Source of the DNA: Nitrospirillum sp034653355
GTDB lineage: Bacteria; Pseudomonadota; Alphaproteobacteria; Azospirillales; Azospirillaceae
Direction of reading: 5' to 3'
DNA length: 64,000 nt
Assembly (NCBI RefSeq): GCF_034653355.1
Contig: NZ_JAYEER010000002.1
Span: 496,001-560,000 of the forward strand
The position numbers and the translations under genes were made by a program. This document shows, in pieces, positions 33,724-42,980 of the stretch; the first letter of the stretch is position 1, and each line of letters begins with the position of its first letter. The notes beneath the pieces were generated by a model. It ran no database searches. It was given only the letters and a program-made list of their open reading frames with translations, and was not told the origin of the DNA.

Positions 33724-34943
33724 AGTGGCTTCTCTACCCGCCATAGCGTGACCGGCATCAAGGGTCGCCAGCCCCGGAAACTCCCTAGGGGCACAGCGCG
33801 CTCCACCGATAGCCGCGTCAATGACCCGCCCAGCGCGGTGTGCCATTGGGAAAGTGCGGCCTCCGTCTCCAGGGTCACGGCCGTGGCGACCAGCCGGCCA
33901 CCCGGGCGCAGGGCTCGCCAGCAGGCCTCCACCACGCCGGCACCCGTCAGGCCGCCACCGATGAAGACGGCATCCGGCTGGGGCAGGTCCGCCAGCGCGT
34001 CTGGGGCGGCGCCCTCGCGAAAGTCCAGGTTGGGCACGCCGAAGGTCAGTGCGTTGGCGTGGATGGCGGCCATGCGGTCGGCCCTGTCCTCCACCGCCAC
34101 GGCGCGGTTGGCCGGGTCGGCCAGCAGCCATTCGATGGCGATGGAGCCGGAGCCGGCGCCCACGTCCCACAGCATCTCCCCGCGCCCGGGGGCCAGGTGC
34201 GACAGGGCCACGGCACGCACCTCGCGCTTGGTGATCTTGCCGTCGTGCTGGAACCAGTCGTCGGGCAGTCCCGGGCTGCGCGGCAGCACCCTGGCACCGG
34301 GCGTCACGGCGCAGGTCAGGGCGATGGTGTTCAGGTCCAGGACGTCGCCATCCGGCCAGGCCTCGGCGGCGGCGACGCTGATGCGCTCGCGCGGGCCGCC
34401 CATGGCCTCCAGCACCGTGAGCGTGCTGGGGCCGAAGCCGCGCTCGCGCAGCAGCACCGCCAGCTTGGCCGGCGTGGTGCCGTCCCAGCTCAACAGCAGC
34501 AGGCGGGCCCCGGGGAACAGGTGGGGGATCACGGCCTCCAGCGGGCGGCCGTGCAGCGACAGGCAGGCGACATCCTGCAGGCCCCAGCCCAGGCGGGCGG
34601 CCGCCAGGGTGAAGGCGCCGGGCGCTGGGAACACCCGCGTCTCCGCCGGCGGCACCAGGCGGGCGAGCGTGGCGCCGATGCCGAACCACTGCGGATCGCC
34701 GCTGGCCAACACCGTCACCGCCTGGCCGCGCCGGGCCAGCAGGGTGGGGAAGGCGTCGCCGAGCGGGCTGGGCCAGGCCAGGCGCTCCTGCCCTGCCGTC
34801 TCCCGCACCAGGCCCAGGTGCCGGGCGCCGCCCACCAGCAGGCTGGCGCCGGTTACGGCGGCGCGGGCGGCAGGGGACAGGTCGTCCCAGCCATCCTCAC
34901 CGATGCCGACGATGGTCAGCCAGGGGGCGCCGGTGCTAGTCAT
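33720..34943 (-). CDS. cobL: Precorrin-6Y C5,15-methyltransferase (decarboxylating) CobL
   Basis: 407 residues, a fusion of two enzymes. The N-terminal CbiE-like methylase (WLTIVGIGEDGWDDLSPAAR, VLASGDPQWFGIGATLAR) and the C-terminal CbiT-like Rossmann methyltransferase (DVGAGSGSIAIEWL, VFIGGGLTGAGVVEACW) act at C5 and C15 and remove the acetate carboxyl at C12. ATG 34943 is chosen since the frame upstream (to 35090) is antisense to cobK. The divergent cobK starts 29 bp away, leaving almost no room for two promoters. Confidence 0.93.
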   Translation of the reverse strand: MTSTGAPWLTIVGIGEDGWDDLSPAARAAVTGASLLVGGARHLGLVRETAGQERLAWPSPLGDAFPTLLARRGQAVTVLASGDPQWFGIGATLARLVPPAETRVFPAPGAFTLAAARLGWGLQDVACLSLHGRPLEAVIPHLFPGARLLLLSWDGTTPAKLAVLLRERGFGPSTLTVLEAMGGPRERISVAAAEAWPDGDVLDLNTIALTCAVTPGARVLPRSPGLPDDWFQHDGKITKREVRAVALSHLAPGRGEMLWDVGAGSGSIAIEWLLADPANRAVAVEDRADRMAAIHANALTFGVPNLDFREGAAPDALADLPQPDAVFIGGGLTGAGVVEACWRALRPGGRLVATAVTLETEAALSQWHTALGGSLTRLSVERAVPLGSFRGWRPLMPVTLWRVEKPL

Positions 34944-34972
34944 GGCCGGCACACGGCATGAGGGGTTGGGCG

Positions 34973-35716
34973 ATGCGGGTATTGGTCCTGGGCGGCACGA
35001 CGGAGGCGCGACAGCTGGCGGCCCTGCTGGCGGATGACACCCGCTTCCAGGCCACGCTGTCGCTGGCCGGCCGCACCCGTGATCCGGCACCCCAGCCGCT
35101 GCCCACCCGTGTGGGCGGCTTTGGCGGCGCCGAGGGCTTGGCGGATCACTTGCGGGCCGACGACATCCGGGCCGTCATCGATGCCACCCATCCCTTCGCC
35201 GACCGGATCAGCGCCAACGCCGAGGCGGCCTGCGCCGCCGCCGGCGTGCCCCTGGCGGTGTTGACCCGCCGCCCCTGGATGGCCGAAGCGGGCGACGACT
35301 GGCGCCTGGTGCTGACCATGGACGCGGCGGCCAAGGCGCTTTCCGGCCTGCCCGATACCATCTTCCTGACCGTGGGCCGGCAGGAGCTGGGACCCTTCCT
35401 GGCCCTGGACCGCCGTTTCCTGGTGCGGGCGGTGGATCCGCCGGACGCCTTGCCGATCGGTGCCGTCCTGGTTTTGGACCGTGGCCCCTACACGCTGGAC
35501 AGAGAAATGGCGCTGATGCGCGCCCACGGCGTCGGCACCCTGGTCACCAAGAACAGCGGCGGCGACGCCACGGCGGCCAAGCTGGATGCGGCGCGCGCCT
35601 TGGGCCTGACCGTGGTCATGGTCGATCGGCCACCGGCCGGGACCGCACCCCGGCTCTACACCGCGCCCGACGCTGTCGCCTGGCTGGCCGCTCACGTGCC
35701 CTCCGCCATCGCATAG
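34973..35716 (+). CDS. cobK: Precorrin-6A reductase CobK
   Basis: 247 residues; NADPH-dependent reduction of precorrin-6A to 6B. Motifs: MRVLVLGGTTEARQLAALLA at the N-terminus, VGGFGGAEGLADHL, IDATHPFADRISANA, and GTLVTKNSGGDATAAKL near the C-terminus. ATG 34973 has GGGGTTGGGCG upstream; ATG 34958 is possible. It is inverted relative to the surrounding cob genes: its 3' end overlaps cobJ by 25 bp and its start faces cobL. Confidence 0.92.
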   Translation: MRVLVLGGTTEARQLAALLADDTRFQATLSLAGRTRDPAPQPLPTRVGGFGGAEGLADHLRADDIRAVIDATHPFADRISANAEAACAAAGVPLAVLTRRPWMAEAGDDWRLVLTMDAAAKALSGLPDTIFLTVGRQELGPFLALDRRFLVRAVDPPDALPIGAVLVLDRGPYTLDREMALMRAHGVGTLVTKNSGGDATAAKLDAARALGLTVVMVDRPPAGTAPRLYTAPDAVAWLAAHVPSAIA

Positions 35717-36465
35717 GTTCGCGGCGTGTAGACCCAGACGTCGCCGCCCTTACGCGGCAGCAGCCGGGTCTGGCTGGATCCGATCAGCACCAGGGTGCGC
35801 ATATCGGCCGTGGCCGGGTCGCAGTCGGCCAGGGTGGTGACGGTCACGTCCTCGTCATGCCGGCCCACGGCGCGGGCCAGCACCACGGGGGTGGCCGCGT
35901 CCTTCATGGTGCGCAGGGTGTCCAGCGCGGCACCAAGCTGCCACGGCCGGGCCTTGGAGATGGGGTTGTACAGGGCGATGACGAAGTCGGCTTCCGCCGC
36001 CAGGCGCAGGCGCTTCAGCACCACGTCCCAGGGCTTCAGGTTGTCCGACAGGGACAGCACGCAGAAATCATGGCCCAGCGGCGCGCCCACCCGCGCGGCG
36101 GCCGCCAGCATGGCGGAGACGCCGGGGCACACCCTTACCGGCACCTCGGCCCAGGCGGGGTCGTCCCCGGACTCCAGCGCCTCGAACAGGGCCGACGCCA
36201 TGGCGAAGACGCCGGGATCACCGCCCGACACCAGGGCCACCTTGCGGCCCGACACCGCCAGATCCAGCGCCAGCCGGGCGCGCGACAGCTCCACCCGGTT
36301 GTCGGAGCCGTGGCGGCGGTGGAAGCTCTGCGGGATGCGGTCGAGATAGGGGCCATAGCCCACCAGGTCGGTGGCGCCGGCCAGCACGTCCGCCACCTCC
36401 GGCGTCAGCCAGCGGTCGGGGCCGGGGCCCAAACCCACGACGGTCAGCGAACCGAAGGCGTTCAT
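35692..36465 (-). CDS. cobJ: Precorrin-3B C17-methyltransferase CobJ
   Basis: 257 residues. SAM methylase motifs LTVVGLGPGPDRWLTPEVAD, DLVGYGPYLDRIP, VALVSGGDPGVFAMASALFE, VRVCPGVSAMLAAAARVGAP and FVIALYNPISKARPW are typical of CobJ/CbiH. It methylates C17 and drives ring contraction. ATG 36465 overlaps the cobI stop as ATGA. The stop lies within the convergent end of cobK. Confidence 0.93.
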   Translation of the reverse strand: MNAFGSLTVVGLGPGPDRWLTPEVADVLAGATDLVGYGPYLDRIPQSFHRRHGSDNRVELSRARLALDLAVSGRKVALVSGGDPGVFAMASALFEALESGDDPAWAEVPVRVCPGVSAMLAAAARVGAPLGHDFCVLSLSDNLKPWDVVLKRLRLAAEADFVIALYNPISKARPWQLGAALDTLRTMKDAATPVVLARAVGRHDEDVTVTTLADCDPATADMRTLVLIGSSQTRLLPRKGGDVWVYTPRTYAMAEGT

Positions 36466-37256
36466 TCCGCCACCTCGGACTTGGCCGTCTGGGGGGCGGT
36501 CAGCACGTCGCCGCGCTTGCCCTGGCCTGGGATCAGAATCATGGCGAAGTAAGGGGCGACGTCGGGCGCCTCGGCCAGGGGGTGCACCCGCTGGGTCTCG
36601 GTCGTGCCGCGCTCCACATACCAGGCGCGGCCGGTCAGGCCCAGGCTTTCGATCACCCGGCGCACCTTGGGCAGGTTGCCACCCAGCTTCATGACGGTGG
36701 CGGCATCGGCGCGGCTGAGGGCAGCGGCCAGCTCCACCTCGCCCAGCGTGCCGGGGATGACCGACAGCACGTCGTCGCGGATGGTCAGGGGAATGGGCAG
36801 CTGCGCCGCACAGCCCAGGATGGAGGGCACGCCCGGCACCACCTCCACCCGGAAGCGGTGCGCCAGGCGCAGATGCAGGTGCATGTAGGACCCATAAAAG
36901 AACGGGTCGCCCTCGTTCAGCACCGCCACGGACCTGCCGGCGGCCAGCAAGGCCGCCAGCCGCTCCGCCTGCTCATCGAAGAAGCCCTCGATGGCGGCGG
37001 CGTAAGCGGGGCTGTCCGGCGGCAGCTCGGTGGTGACGGGATAGACCATGGGCACCTCCTCATGGGTGCCATCCAGATAAGCCGCCGCGATGCGCCGGGC
37101 CTGGCCCGGGCCGCCACGCTTGGCGAAATAGGCCACCACGGGGCAGGCGCGCAGCAGGCGCACCGCCTTCAGCGTCATCAGCTCGGGGTCACCAGGGCCG
37201 GTGCCGATGCCGTAGAGGGTGCCGGGCGCCAAAGTGCTGGAAGCGATGTCGGTCAT
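36462..37256 (-). CDS. cobI: Precorrin-2 C20-methyltransferase CobI
   Basis: 264 residues. TLYGIGTGPGDPELMTLKAV, VAYFAKRGGPGQARRIAAAY, VAVLNEGDPFFYGSYMHLH and VVPGVPSILGCAAQLPIPL define CobI/CbiL; it makes precorrin-3A. ATG 37256 gives the family N-terminus; the frame upstream is antisense-like and out of register with cobH. It follows cobH by 5 bp and overlaps cobJ. Confidence 0.93.
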   Translation of the reverse strand: MTDIASSTLAPGTLYGIGTGPGDPELMTLKAVRLLRACPVVAYFAKRGGPGQARRIAAAYLDGTHEEVPMVYPVTTELPPDSPAYAAAIEGFFDEQAERLAALLAAGRSVAVLNEGDPFFYGSYMHLHLRLAHRFRVEVVPGVPSILGCAAQLPIPLTIRDDVLSVIPGTLGEVELAAALSRADAATVMKLGGNLPKVRRVIESLGLTGRAWYVERGTTETQRVHPLAEAPDVAPYFAMILIPGQGKRGDVLTAPQTAKSEVAE

Positions 37257-37261
37257 GGCGC

Positions 37262-37927
37262 TCACTCCCGGTCCGAGGCCAGGGCGTTGACCGCCGCCGC
37301 CGCCATGGCGCTGCCGCCGCGCCGGCCGGCCACGGCCAGGTAGGGCAGGGCCCAGGGGTTGGCGGCCAGCGCCTCCTTGCTCTCGGCCGCCCCGACGAAG
37401 CCCACGGGGAAGCCCAGGATGGCGGCGGGGCGCGGCGCGCCGGCCGCGATCATCTCCAGCAGGTGGAACAGGGCGGTGGGCGCGTTGCCGATGGCCACCA
37501 CCGCGCCATCCAGGTGCGGGCGCCACAGCTCAAGAGCGGCGGCGGAGCGGGTGGTGGCCAGGTCCTGCGCCAGGGTGGGCACGGCGGGATCGGTCAGGGT
37601 GCAGATGACGGCGTTGTCGGCCGGCAGGCGGGCGCGGGTGACGCCATGCGCCACCATCTGGGCGTCGCACAGGATGGGCGCGCCGGCGCGCAAGGCCGTG
37701 CGGGCGGCCGTGCCCACATCGGCGGAGAACAGCAGGTGCTCGACCGTCTCGACCAGACCCGCCGCGTGGATAATGCGCACGGCCACGGCGCGCAGATCCT
37801 CCGGCAGATGGTCCAGCCTGGCCTCTTCCCGGATGATGGCGAACGACCGGGCGTAGATGGCGGCGCCATCGCGGATGTAATCGTACTGCGGGGGCTCGCC
37901 TTGGCTATGGGGCTCGGGACTGGACAC
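37262..37927 (-). CDS. cobH: Precorrin-8X methylmutase CobH
   Basis: 221 residues. It moves the C11 methyl to C12, giving hydrogenobyrinic acid. The catalytic His is in VAVRIIHAAGLVETVEHL; also CDAQMVAHGVTRARLPADN, VAIGNAPTALFHLLEMIAAG and ILGFPVGFVGAAESKEAL. Length and motifs match the family. It is 14 bp from cobG and 5 bp from cobI. Confidence 0.94.
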   Translation of the reverse strand: MSSPEPHSQGEPPQYDYIRDGAAIYARSFAIIREEARLDHLPEDLRAVAVRIIHAAGLVETVEHLLFSADVGTAARTALRAGAPILCDAQMVAHGVTRARLPADNAVICTLTDPAVPTLAQDLATTRSAAALELWRPHLDGAVVAIGNAPTALFHLLEMIAAGAPRPAAILGFPVGFVGAAESKEALAANPWALPYLAVAGRRGGSAMAAAAVNALASDRE

Positions 37928-37941
37928 GGGCGGGCTTTCCT

Positions 37942-39282
37942 CTACGCGACGACAGTGGCCTCGACCAGGGCGGCCACTGCGGCCGGCCCGCCCAGGCGGG
38001 TGATTAGGGCGGCTGGATCCTCATCCGCCCGCATCCGGTGGGTATAGACAGCTTCCAGCGCCGCCACCAGCGATGTCGCACGGGCCGGCGTCACGCCGCG
38101 CCATTGCGCCGCCCCGCCAGCAGGGGCCAGCAAGCCGACATCATAGGCCTGATCACCCCGCGCCGTCAGGATGACCAGCGCCGGCGCCGGATGGGCGCAG
38201 CCCTTGGCGCAGGCCGAGACATGGATATGCCCGCCCGCCAACAGGCGGGGCGCCACCTGGGCCAGCGCCAGGGCGTCGCCGCGCGCGTCTGTCAGTCCTG
38301 AGTCACAGGCACCGCGCCCGCTGCACGCCGACAGGGCCAGGCGGGGGTCGTCGGGTGCCAGGACGCCGCCCAGCGCGTGGATGGCATCGGCATCGACGCC
38401 GTCCCCCTCCAGCAGCAGGGCGCGCCAGGGCGTCAGCCGCAGCGTGGGCGTGAGATGGGCCAAGGTGGCCAGCGTATCGGCGTGCAGCCCGCCGAAGGGA
38501 AAGGCCACGCCCGTCCAGGCGGGCTGCCGGCCCAACAGGCGATGCGGCGCCGAACCGGGCAGGGCGATGTCGGTCGGCAGGGGGGCCAGGGGCACACGTC
38601 GGGCCAGGCCGGCCGTCCCTTCCGCCGCCACCAGGGTCGCCAGGCGCTTGTGCCGGCCGGCGGATAAATCCAGAAAGGCGCGGCCGAGCGTCAGGGCCGT
38701 TTCAGCCACCGCGTCGGCCCGGCAAGCGCCCAGGGTGGCGGCATCGTCCTGGTCGCCGCCCACCGCCACCCGGAACAGGGTGGTACCGGGCAGGGCGTCG
38801 AAGCGGATGTCGCCCACGGCGTCGGCCAGGGGCGCCCGCCCGCCGCCATTCAAGACGACGCTGAACTTGGCCGGCAGGGTCCACAGGTCGGGACGATTGG
38901 CCAAGGCCTCATCCAGGGCGCGCGCCAAGGGACGCACCGGGGCACATTCTGGATCCAACCCGCAGGTGGGACTGCACAGCACGTTGCGCACCCGCTCCGC
39001 CGCTGGATCGCCATTCACCAGGCCCAGGTCGCGCAGGGCGTCCAGCAGCGGGCCCAAGAGGGCATTGGTGACACCGCGGATCTGCAGGTTGGCCCGCTGG
39101 CTTAGATCCACCAAACCGTTACCGTGGCGCCGCGTCAGGTCGGCGACGGCCCTGGCCGTGGTCGCCGGCAGCGTGCCGCCAGGGATGCGCAGGCGCACCA
39201 GCAGGCCGTCGGCGACCTCCATGGGCACCAGGGCCCCTGGGCAGGCGCCGCGCACACGCGGCGGATTGATGGCGGCGGTCAT
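37942..39282 (-). CDS. cobG: Precorrin-3B synthase CobG (monooxygenase)
   Basis: 446 residues, nitrite/sulfite-reductase-like. It hydroxylates precorrin-3A using O2, marking the pathway as oxygen-dependent. Cys pairs for the Fe-S cluster are in LSACSGRGACDSGL and VSACAKGCAHPAPAL; the N-terminal half has LSQRANLQIRGVTNA and NVLCSPTCGLDPE. ATG 39282 overlaps the cobN stop as ATGA; upstream residues to 39342 are unrelated. Confidence 0.91.
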   Translation of the reverse strand: MTAAINPPRVRGACPGALVPMEVADGLLVRLRIPGGTLPATTARAVADLTRRHGNGLVDLSQRANLQIRGVTNALLGPLLDALRDLGLVNGDPAAERVRNVLCSPTCGLDPECAPVRPLARALDEALANRPDLWTLPAKFSVVLNGGGRAPLADAVGDIRFDALPGTTLFRVAVGGDQDDAATLGACRADAVAETALTLGRAFLDLSAGRHKRLATLVAAEGTAGLARRVPLAPLPTDIALPGSAPHRLLGRQPAWTGVAFPFGGLHADTLATLAHLTPTLRLTPWRALLLEGDGVDADAIHALGGVLAPDDPRLALSACSGRGACDSGLTDARGDALALAQVAPRLLAGGHIHVSACAKGCAHPAPALVILTARGDQAYDVGLLAPAGGAAQWRGVTPARATSLVAALEAVYTHRMRADEDPAALITRLGGPAAVAALVEATVVA

Positions 39283-42200
39283 GTCAGCTCCTCCCGCAGG
39301 CGGGCCAGATCCTCGGGCGTGGAGTTGCGCCGGGGGTGCCACAGGCCGCGCCGCAAAGCCTCATCGAACCGATCCAGGATCTGACGGGCGGCGTCGGGGT
39401 TGCTGTCGGCCAGAAAGGCCCAGGTCTCGCCGTCCGCCACATAGGCATCGAACAGGCTGTCGACCTGATGGGACTGCACGGCGCCGGCCAGGGCCGCCAG
39501 GGCCACGGCGCCATCCACCGTGCGCGCCAGGTTGGCGGCCCCGCTGTGGCCGTGCCGGCGTTGGCCGTCGATCCAGCGCGGGTTGGCGGCGCGGCCGCGC
39601 ACCACCCGCGCCGCTTCTTCCGCCAAGGTGCGGGGCGTGATGCGCTCCGGCTCCGCGCTATCGACGTGGTAGAGGATGGGGTCGTTGCCCAGCAGGCCGG
39701 CGGCGGCGGCGAAGCCGCCCTGGAACTGGGTCATGCCGTCGTTGTCCAGCACGTCGGTCTCGCGCTGGTCCTGGATATGGACCAGCGCGTCGGCCAAGCC
39801 CACGCGGCGGCGGAACAGGGCGGGCAGCGCCACCCCGTCCAGGCCCAGGCCATAGGCGTGGCAGCCGGTGTCGAGATAGGCGGTGCCCAGCTGGTCGCGG
39901 GCCTGCCAATCGCCGGTGGCCAACGGTTGCGCCAGGCCGGTGCCATAGCCGCCAGGGGCGGCGCCGAAGACGCGGGCGGTCGCTCGGCGGTCAGCCTCCG
40001 CCCTATCCATGCCGCCGGCCACCAGGGCGTCGCGGTCGGCGCGCACGGCGGTGGCCAGGGGATTGACCGCGTCCGGCTCGTCCAGCCCGGCGACCTTGCG
40101 CGCCGCCTGGTCGAACAGGGCCAGCTGGGCCGGGAACATGTCGCGGAACAGGCCGGAGATGCGCAGGGTCACGTCCACCCGTGGGCGGCCCAGGACGGTG
40201 GCCGGCAACACCTCCACGCCCGTCACCCGGCCGCTGCCGGCCTCCCACAGGGGGCGCACGCCCATCAGGGCCAAGGCCTGTGCCAGTTCCTCCCCGCCGG
40301 TGCGCAGGGTGGGACTGCCCCAGCAGTCGACCACCAGCTGGCGGGGCCAATCGCCCTGGTCCTGCAGATGGCGGGTCAGCACCGCGTCCGCCCCCTTCCA
40401 GCCCAGGGCCCAGGCGCTGGGTGTGGGCACGGCGCGGGGGTCGATAGCGTAGAGGTTGCGGCCGGTGGGCAGCACATCGGCCCGGCCGCGCGCCGGCGAC
40501 CCACCGGGGCCTGGGGCGACGAAGCGGCCGTCCAGGCCGGCCAGCAGGGCCGCCATCTCCGCCGGGCCGCTGGCCGCCAACGGGGGCGCCACCTCGGCCC
40601 GCAGAGTGGCCAGGACGGCTACGGCCCTTTGCCATTCCGGATACGGAACGATCTGGCCTGACACCAGCTCCCGCACCAGGCCATCCAGCGCCGCCCGCAC
40701 CCGCCCAACGGAGGGACCGGTGCTCGTCCGCTCCGCCAGCAGGGCCGGCAGGGGATGGGGCCAGGGCGTGGCGGCGTCGCCTGTGAACAGATCCTCCAGC
40801 GTGCCGGCCAGGCCCAGGTCGCGGGCCAACGCCTCGGTCATGGATGGCTGATCACGGCGGGGAAAGCGCGCCATGGCGGCCAGGAAGGCGGCCTGGGCAC
40901 CGTCGTCCGGCGCCGCCCCGAAGACATGCAGCCCATCGCGGATCTGCATCTCCTTGATGTCGCAAAGATGGGCGTCCAGTCGGGCCAGGGCCTCGTCGGG
41001 AAGGTCCCCCGTGGCCAGATCTGCCGGCAGGTTCAGGTCGCGGGTGACTCCGGCTTCCCAAGCCAGGTCGCGGATGCGGGCCCGCAGGGTGGGCAGGCGG
41101 CGCGGGTCCAGGCTCTGCGCCTGGGCGTATTCATCCAGCGCCTGCTCCAGGGCCGCCAAATCACCGTGCAGTCCCGCCGGAACCGGCGGCGGTGGCAGGT
41201 GCCCCACCAGCACGGCACCCAGGCGGCGCCGGGCCTGCACGCCCTCGCCTGGGTTGGTGGCGATGTAGGGGTAGAGGACGGGCAGGGGGCCGGCCAGCCG
41301 CTCCGGCCAGCAGTCGGCCGACAGCGCCACGGCCTTGCCCGGCAACCATTCCAGCGTGCCATGGGCGCCCACCTGCACCAGGGCATGGATGCCGGCGACA
41401 TGGCGCAGCCAGAGGTGGAAGGCGGCGTAACCGTGGCTGGGTGGCGTGTCGGGATCATGATGGGCCGCGCTGTCGATGGCGCCATGCCCCCGGCTGGGCT
41501 GGACCGCCACCAGCACGTTGCCGCAGACCAGGACACGGAAGCGCAGGGCGCCGTCATGCGCCAGCGGATCGGCCGCAGGCGGGCCCCAGCGGTCGGTGAT
41601 GGCGGCCAGCGCCGATGCATCCATCAGCCGGGCGTGCTCCGCGAAGCTCAGGCCCGGCGCGACGCCGTCGGTGGGACGGCGCAGGGCGGCCATCAGGGCC
41701 GCGCCGTCGGTCGGCACGTCCGTCACCCCATAACCGGCGCTCGCCAAGGCCGCCAGCATCGCCAGGGTGCTGGCCGGCGTGTCCAGGCCCAGGGCCAGGC
41801 CGGTGCCACCGCGGGCGGGATAGTCGGACAGCACCAGGGCCACGCGGCGCCTGGCCGGCGGGGCGGCGGCCAGGCGGGTCCAGGCGGCCGCCCTGTCGGC
41901 CAGCGCCTCCACCCGGTCGGAGCGGGGGCGGCTCAATACCGGGGCGTATTCCAGGGCGGGATCCCAGTCGGCCGCCGCCTTGAAGGCGATGGCGGGGCCC
42001 TGCAGACGGCCATCCATTTCCGGCAGCACCACGTTCATGGCGAGGTCGGCCGGGCCCAGGCCCGCGCGGGCCTTTTCCCATAGCGCCTCCGTGCCCGTGG
42101 ACAGCACGGCCTGCAGCACCGGTACGCCGGCGGCATCCAGGGGCGATAAATCCTCCATACCCTGGCGGGCGGAGAAGCCGGTGGCGTTCAGCACCACGGC

Positions 42201-42965
42201 GGGCCGCAGGGCCGCCAGTTCGGCCGCCAGCCACTGGGCGGCCGGGCCCTCCTTCAGGCTGGCCGCGTAATAAAGATGGGGGGCCAGGCCGCGCCGGGCC
42301 AGGGCGTCGGCCAAGGCGTGCAGGGCGGCCAGGTTGCCGGCCTGCAGGTGCGAGCGGTAGAAGACCAGTGCGGCCGGCATGAGGGCGGGCGCCGGTGGTC
42401 GCCAGCCCTCATGCCGGCCATAGCGGGGCAGGGGCGTGGGCTCGTCCGCCAGCAGATCGGCCGGTGGCTGGTGGCCCAGCAGGCGGGCGGCTTGGGCAAT
42501 GAGGCGGGCCATGTTCTCGGGCCCGCCTTCCACGAAGCAGCGCCACAACCGGCGGGCGTCGGCCGGATCCACGGTGCAGGCGGCGTCCAGGCTGGGATCG
42601 GCCTTGGCCTCGCCGGGCAGCACGGCCAGGGCAATGTCATAGGCTCGGCAGGCCTCCGCCATCTGTTCCAGCCCATAGCGCCAGTAGGCCGCCCCGCCGT
42701 TCAGGCGCAGCACCACCAGCCGGGCCCGGGACACCACCGCCTCGACATACATGTCGACGGACAGGGGGTGGCCCAGGCGCATCAGGCTGGCCAGGCGCAA
42801 GGTCGGCCGCCAGGCGGCATCCCCCAGGGCGTGGTAGGCGGCGGCCACGGCCGACAGGTCGCTGTCGGAAAAGGACAGCAGCACGCAGTCCGCCGGCGTC
42901 TGCCCCAAATCCTCGGCTTGGGGGGACGCCAGCAGATCCTCGGCCTGGGTGGGCAGCAGATGCAT
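39279..42965 (-). CDS. cobN: Cobaltochelatase large subunit CobN
   Basis: 1228 residues, slightly shorter than P. denitrificans CobN (1275). With CobS and CobT (not in this window) it inserts Co2+ into hydrogenobyrinic acid a,c-diamide at the cost of ATP. Typical stretches are HALVQVGAHGTLEWLPGKAV, LYPYIATNPGEGVQARRR, LYAIDPRAVPTPSAW, LVVDCWGSPTLRTGGEELAQ and ITPRTLAEEAARVVRGRAAN PRWIDGQRRHGHSGAANLA. CobN plus CobG confirms the late-cobalt-insertion, aerobic route. It begins 15 bp after cobW and overlaps cobG. Confidence 0.95.
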   Translation of the reverse strand: MHLLPTQAEDLLASPQAEDLGQTPADCVLLSFSDSDLSAVAAAYHALGDAAWRPTLRLASLMRLGHPLSVDMYVEAVVSRARLVVLRLNGGAAYWRYGLEQMAEACRAYDIALAVLPGEAKADPSLDAACTVDPADARRLWRCFVEGGPENMARLIAQAARLLGHQPPADLLADEPTPLPRYGRHEGWRPPAPALMPAALVFYRSHLQAGNLAALHALADALARRGLAPHLYYAASLKEGPAAQWLAAELAALRPAVVLNATGFSARQGMEDLSPLDAAGVPVLQAVLSTGTEALWEKARAGLGPADLAMNVVLPEMDGRLQGPAIAFKAAADWDPALEYAPVLSRPRSDRVEALADRAAAWTRLAAAPPARRRVALVLSDYPARGGTGLALGLDTPASTLAMLAALASAGYGVTDVPTDGAALMAALRRPTDGVAPGLSFAEHARLMDASALAAITDRWGPPAADPLAHDGALRFRVLVCGNVLVAVQPSRGHGAIDSAAHHDPDTPPSHGYAAFHLWLRHVAGIHALVQVGAHGTLEWLPGKAVALSADCWPERLAGPLPVLYPYIATNPGEGVQARRRLGAVLVGHLPPPPVPAGLHGDLAALEQALDEYAQAQSLDPRRLPTLRARIRDLAWEAGVTRDLNLPADLATGDLPDEALARLDAHLCDIKEMQIRDGLHVFGAAPDDGAQAAFLAAMARFPRRDQPSMTEALARDLGLAGTLEDLFTGDAATPWPHPLPALLAERTSTGPSVGRVRAALDGLVRELVSGQIVPYPEWQRAVAVLATLRAEVAPPLAASGPAEMAALLAGLDGRFVAPGPGGSPARGRADVLPTGRNLYAIDPRAVPTPSAWALGWKGADAVLTRHLQDQGDWPRQLVVDCWGSPTLRTGGEELAQALALMGVRPLWEAGSGRVTGVEVLPATVLGRPRVDVTLRISGLFRDMFPAQLALFDQAARKVAGLDEPDAVNPLATAVRADRDALVAGGMDRAEADRRATARVFGAAPGGYGTGLAQPLATGDWQARDQLGTAYLDTGCHAYGLGLDGVALPALFRRRVGLADALVHIQDQRETDVLDNDGMTQFQGGFAAAAGLLGNDPILYHVDSAEPERITPRTLAEEAARVVRGRAANPRWIDGQRRHGHSGAANLARTVDGAVALAALAGAVQSHQVDSLFDAYVADGETWAFLADSNPDAARQILDRFDEALRRGLWHPRRNSTPEDLARLREELT

Positions 42966-42980
42966 GGGATGCGATCGGGC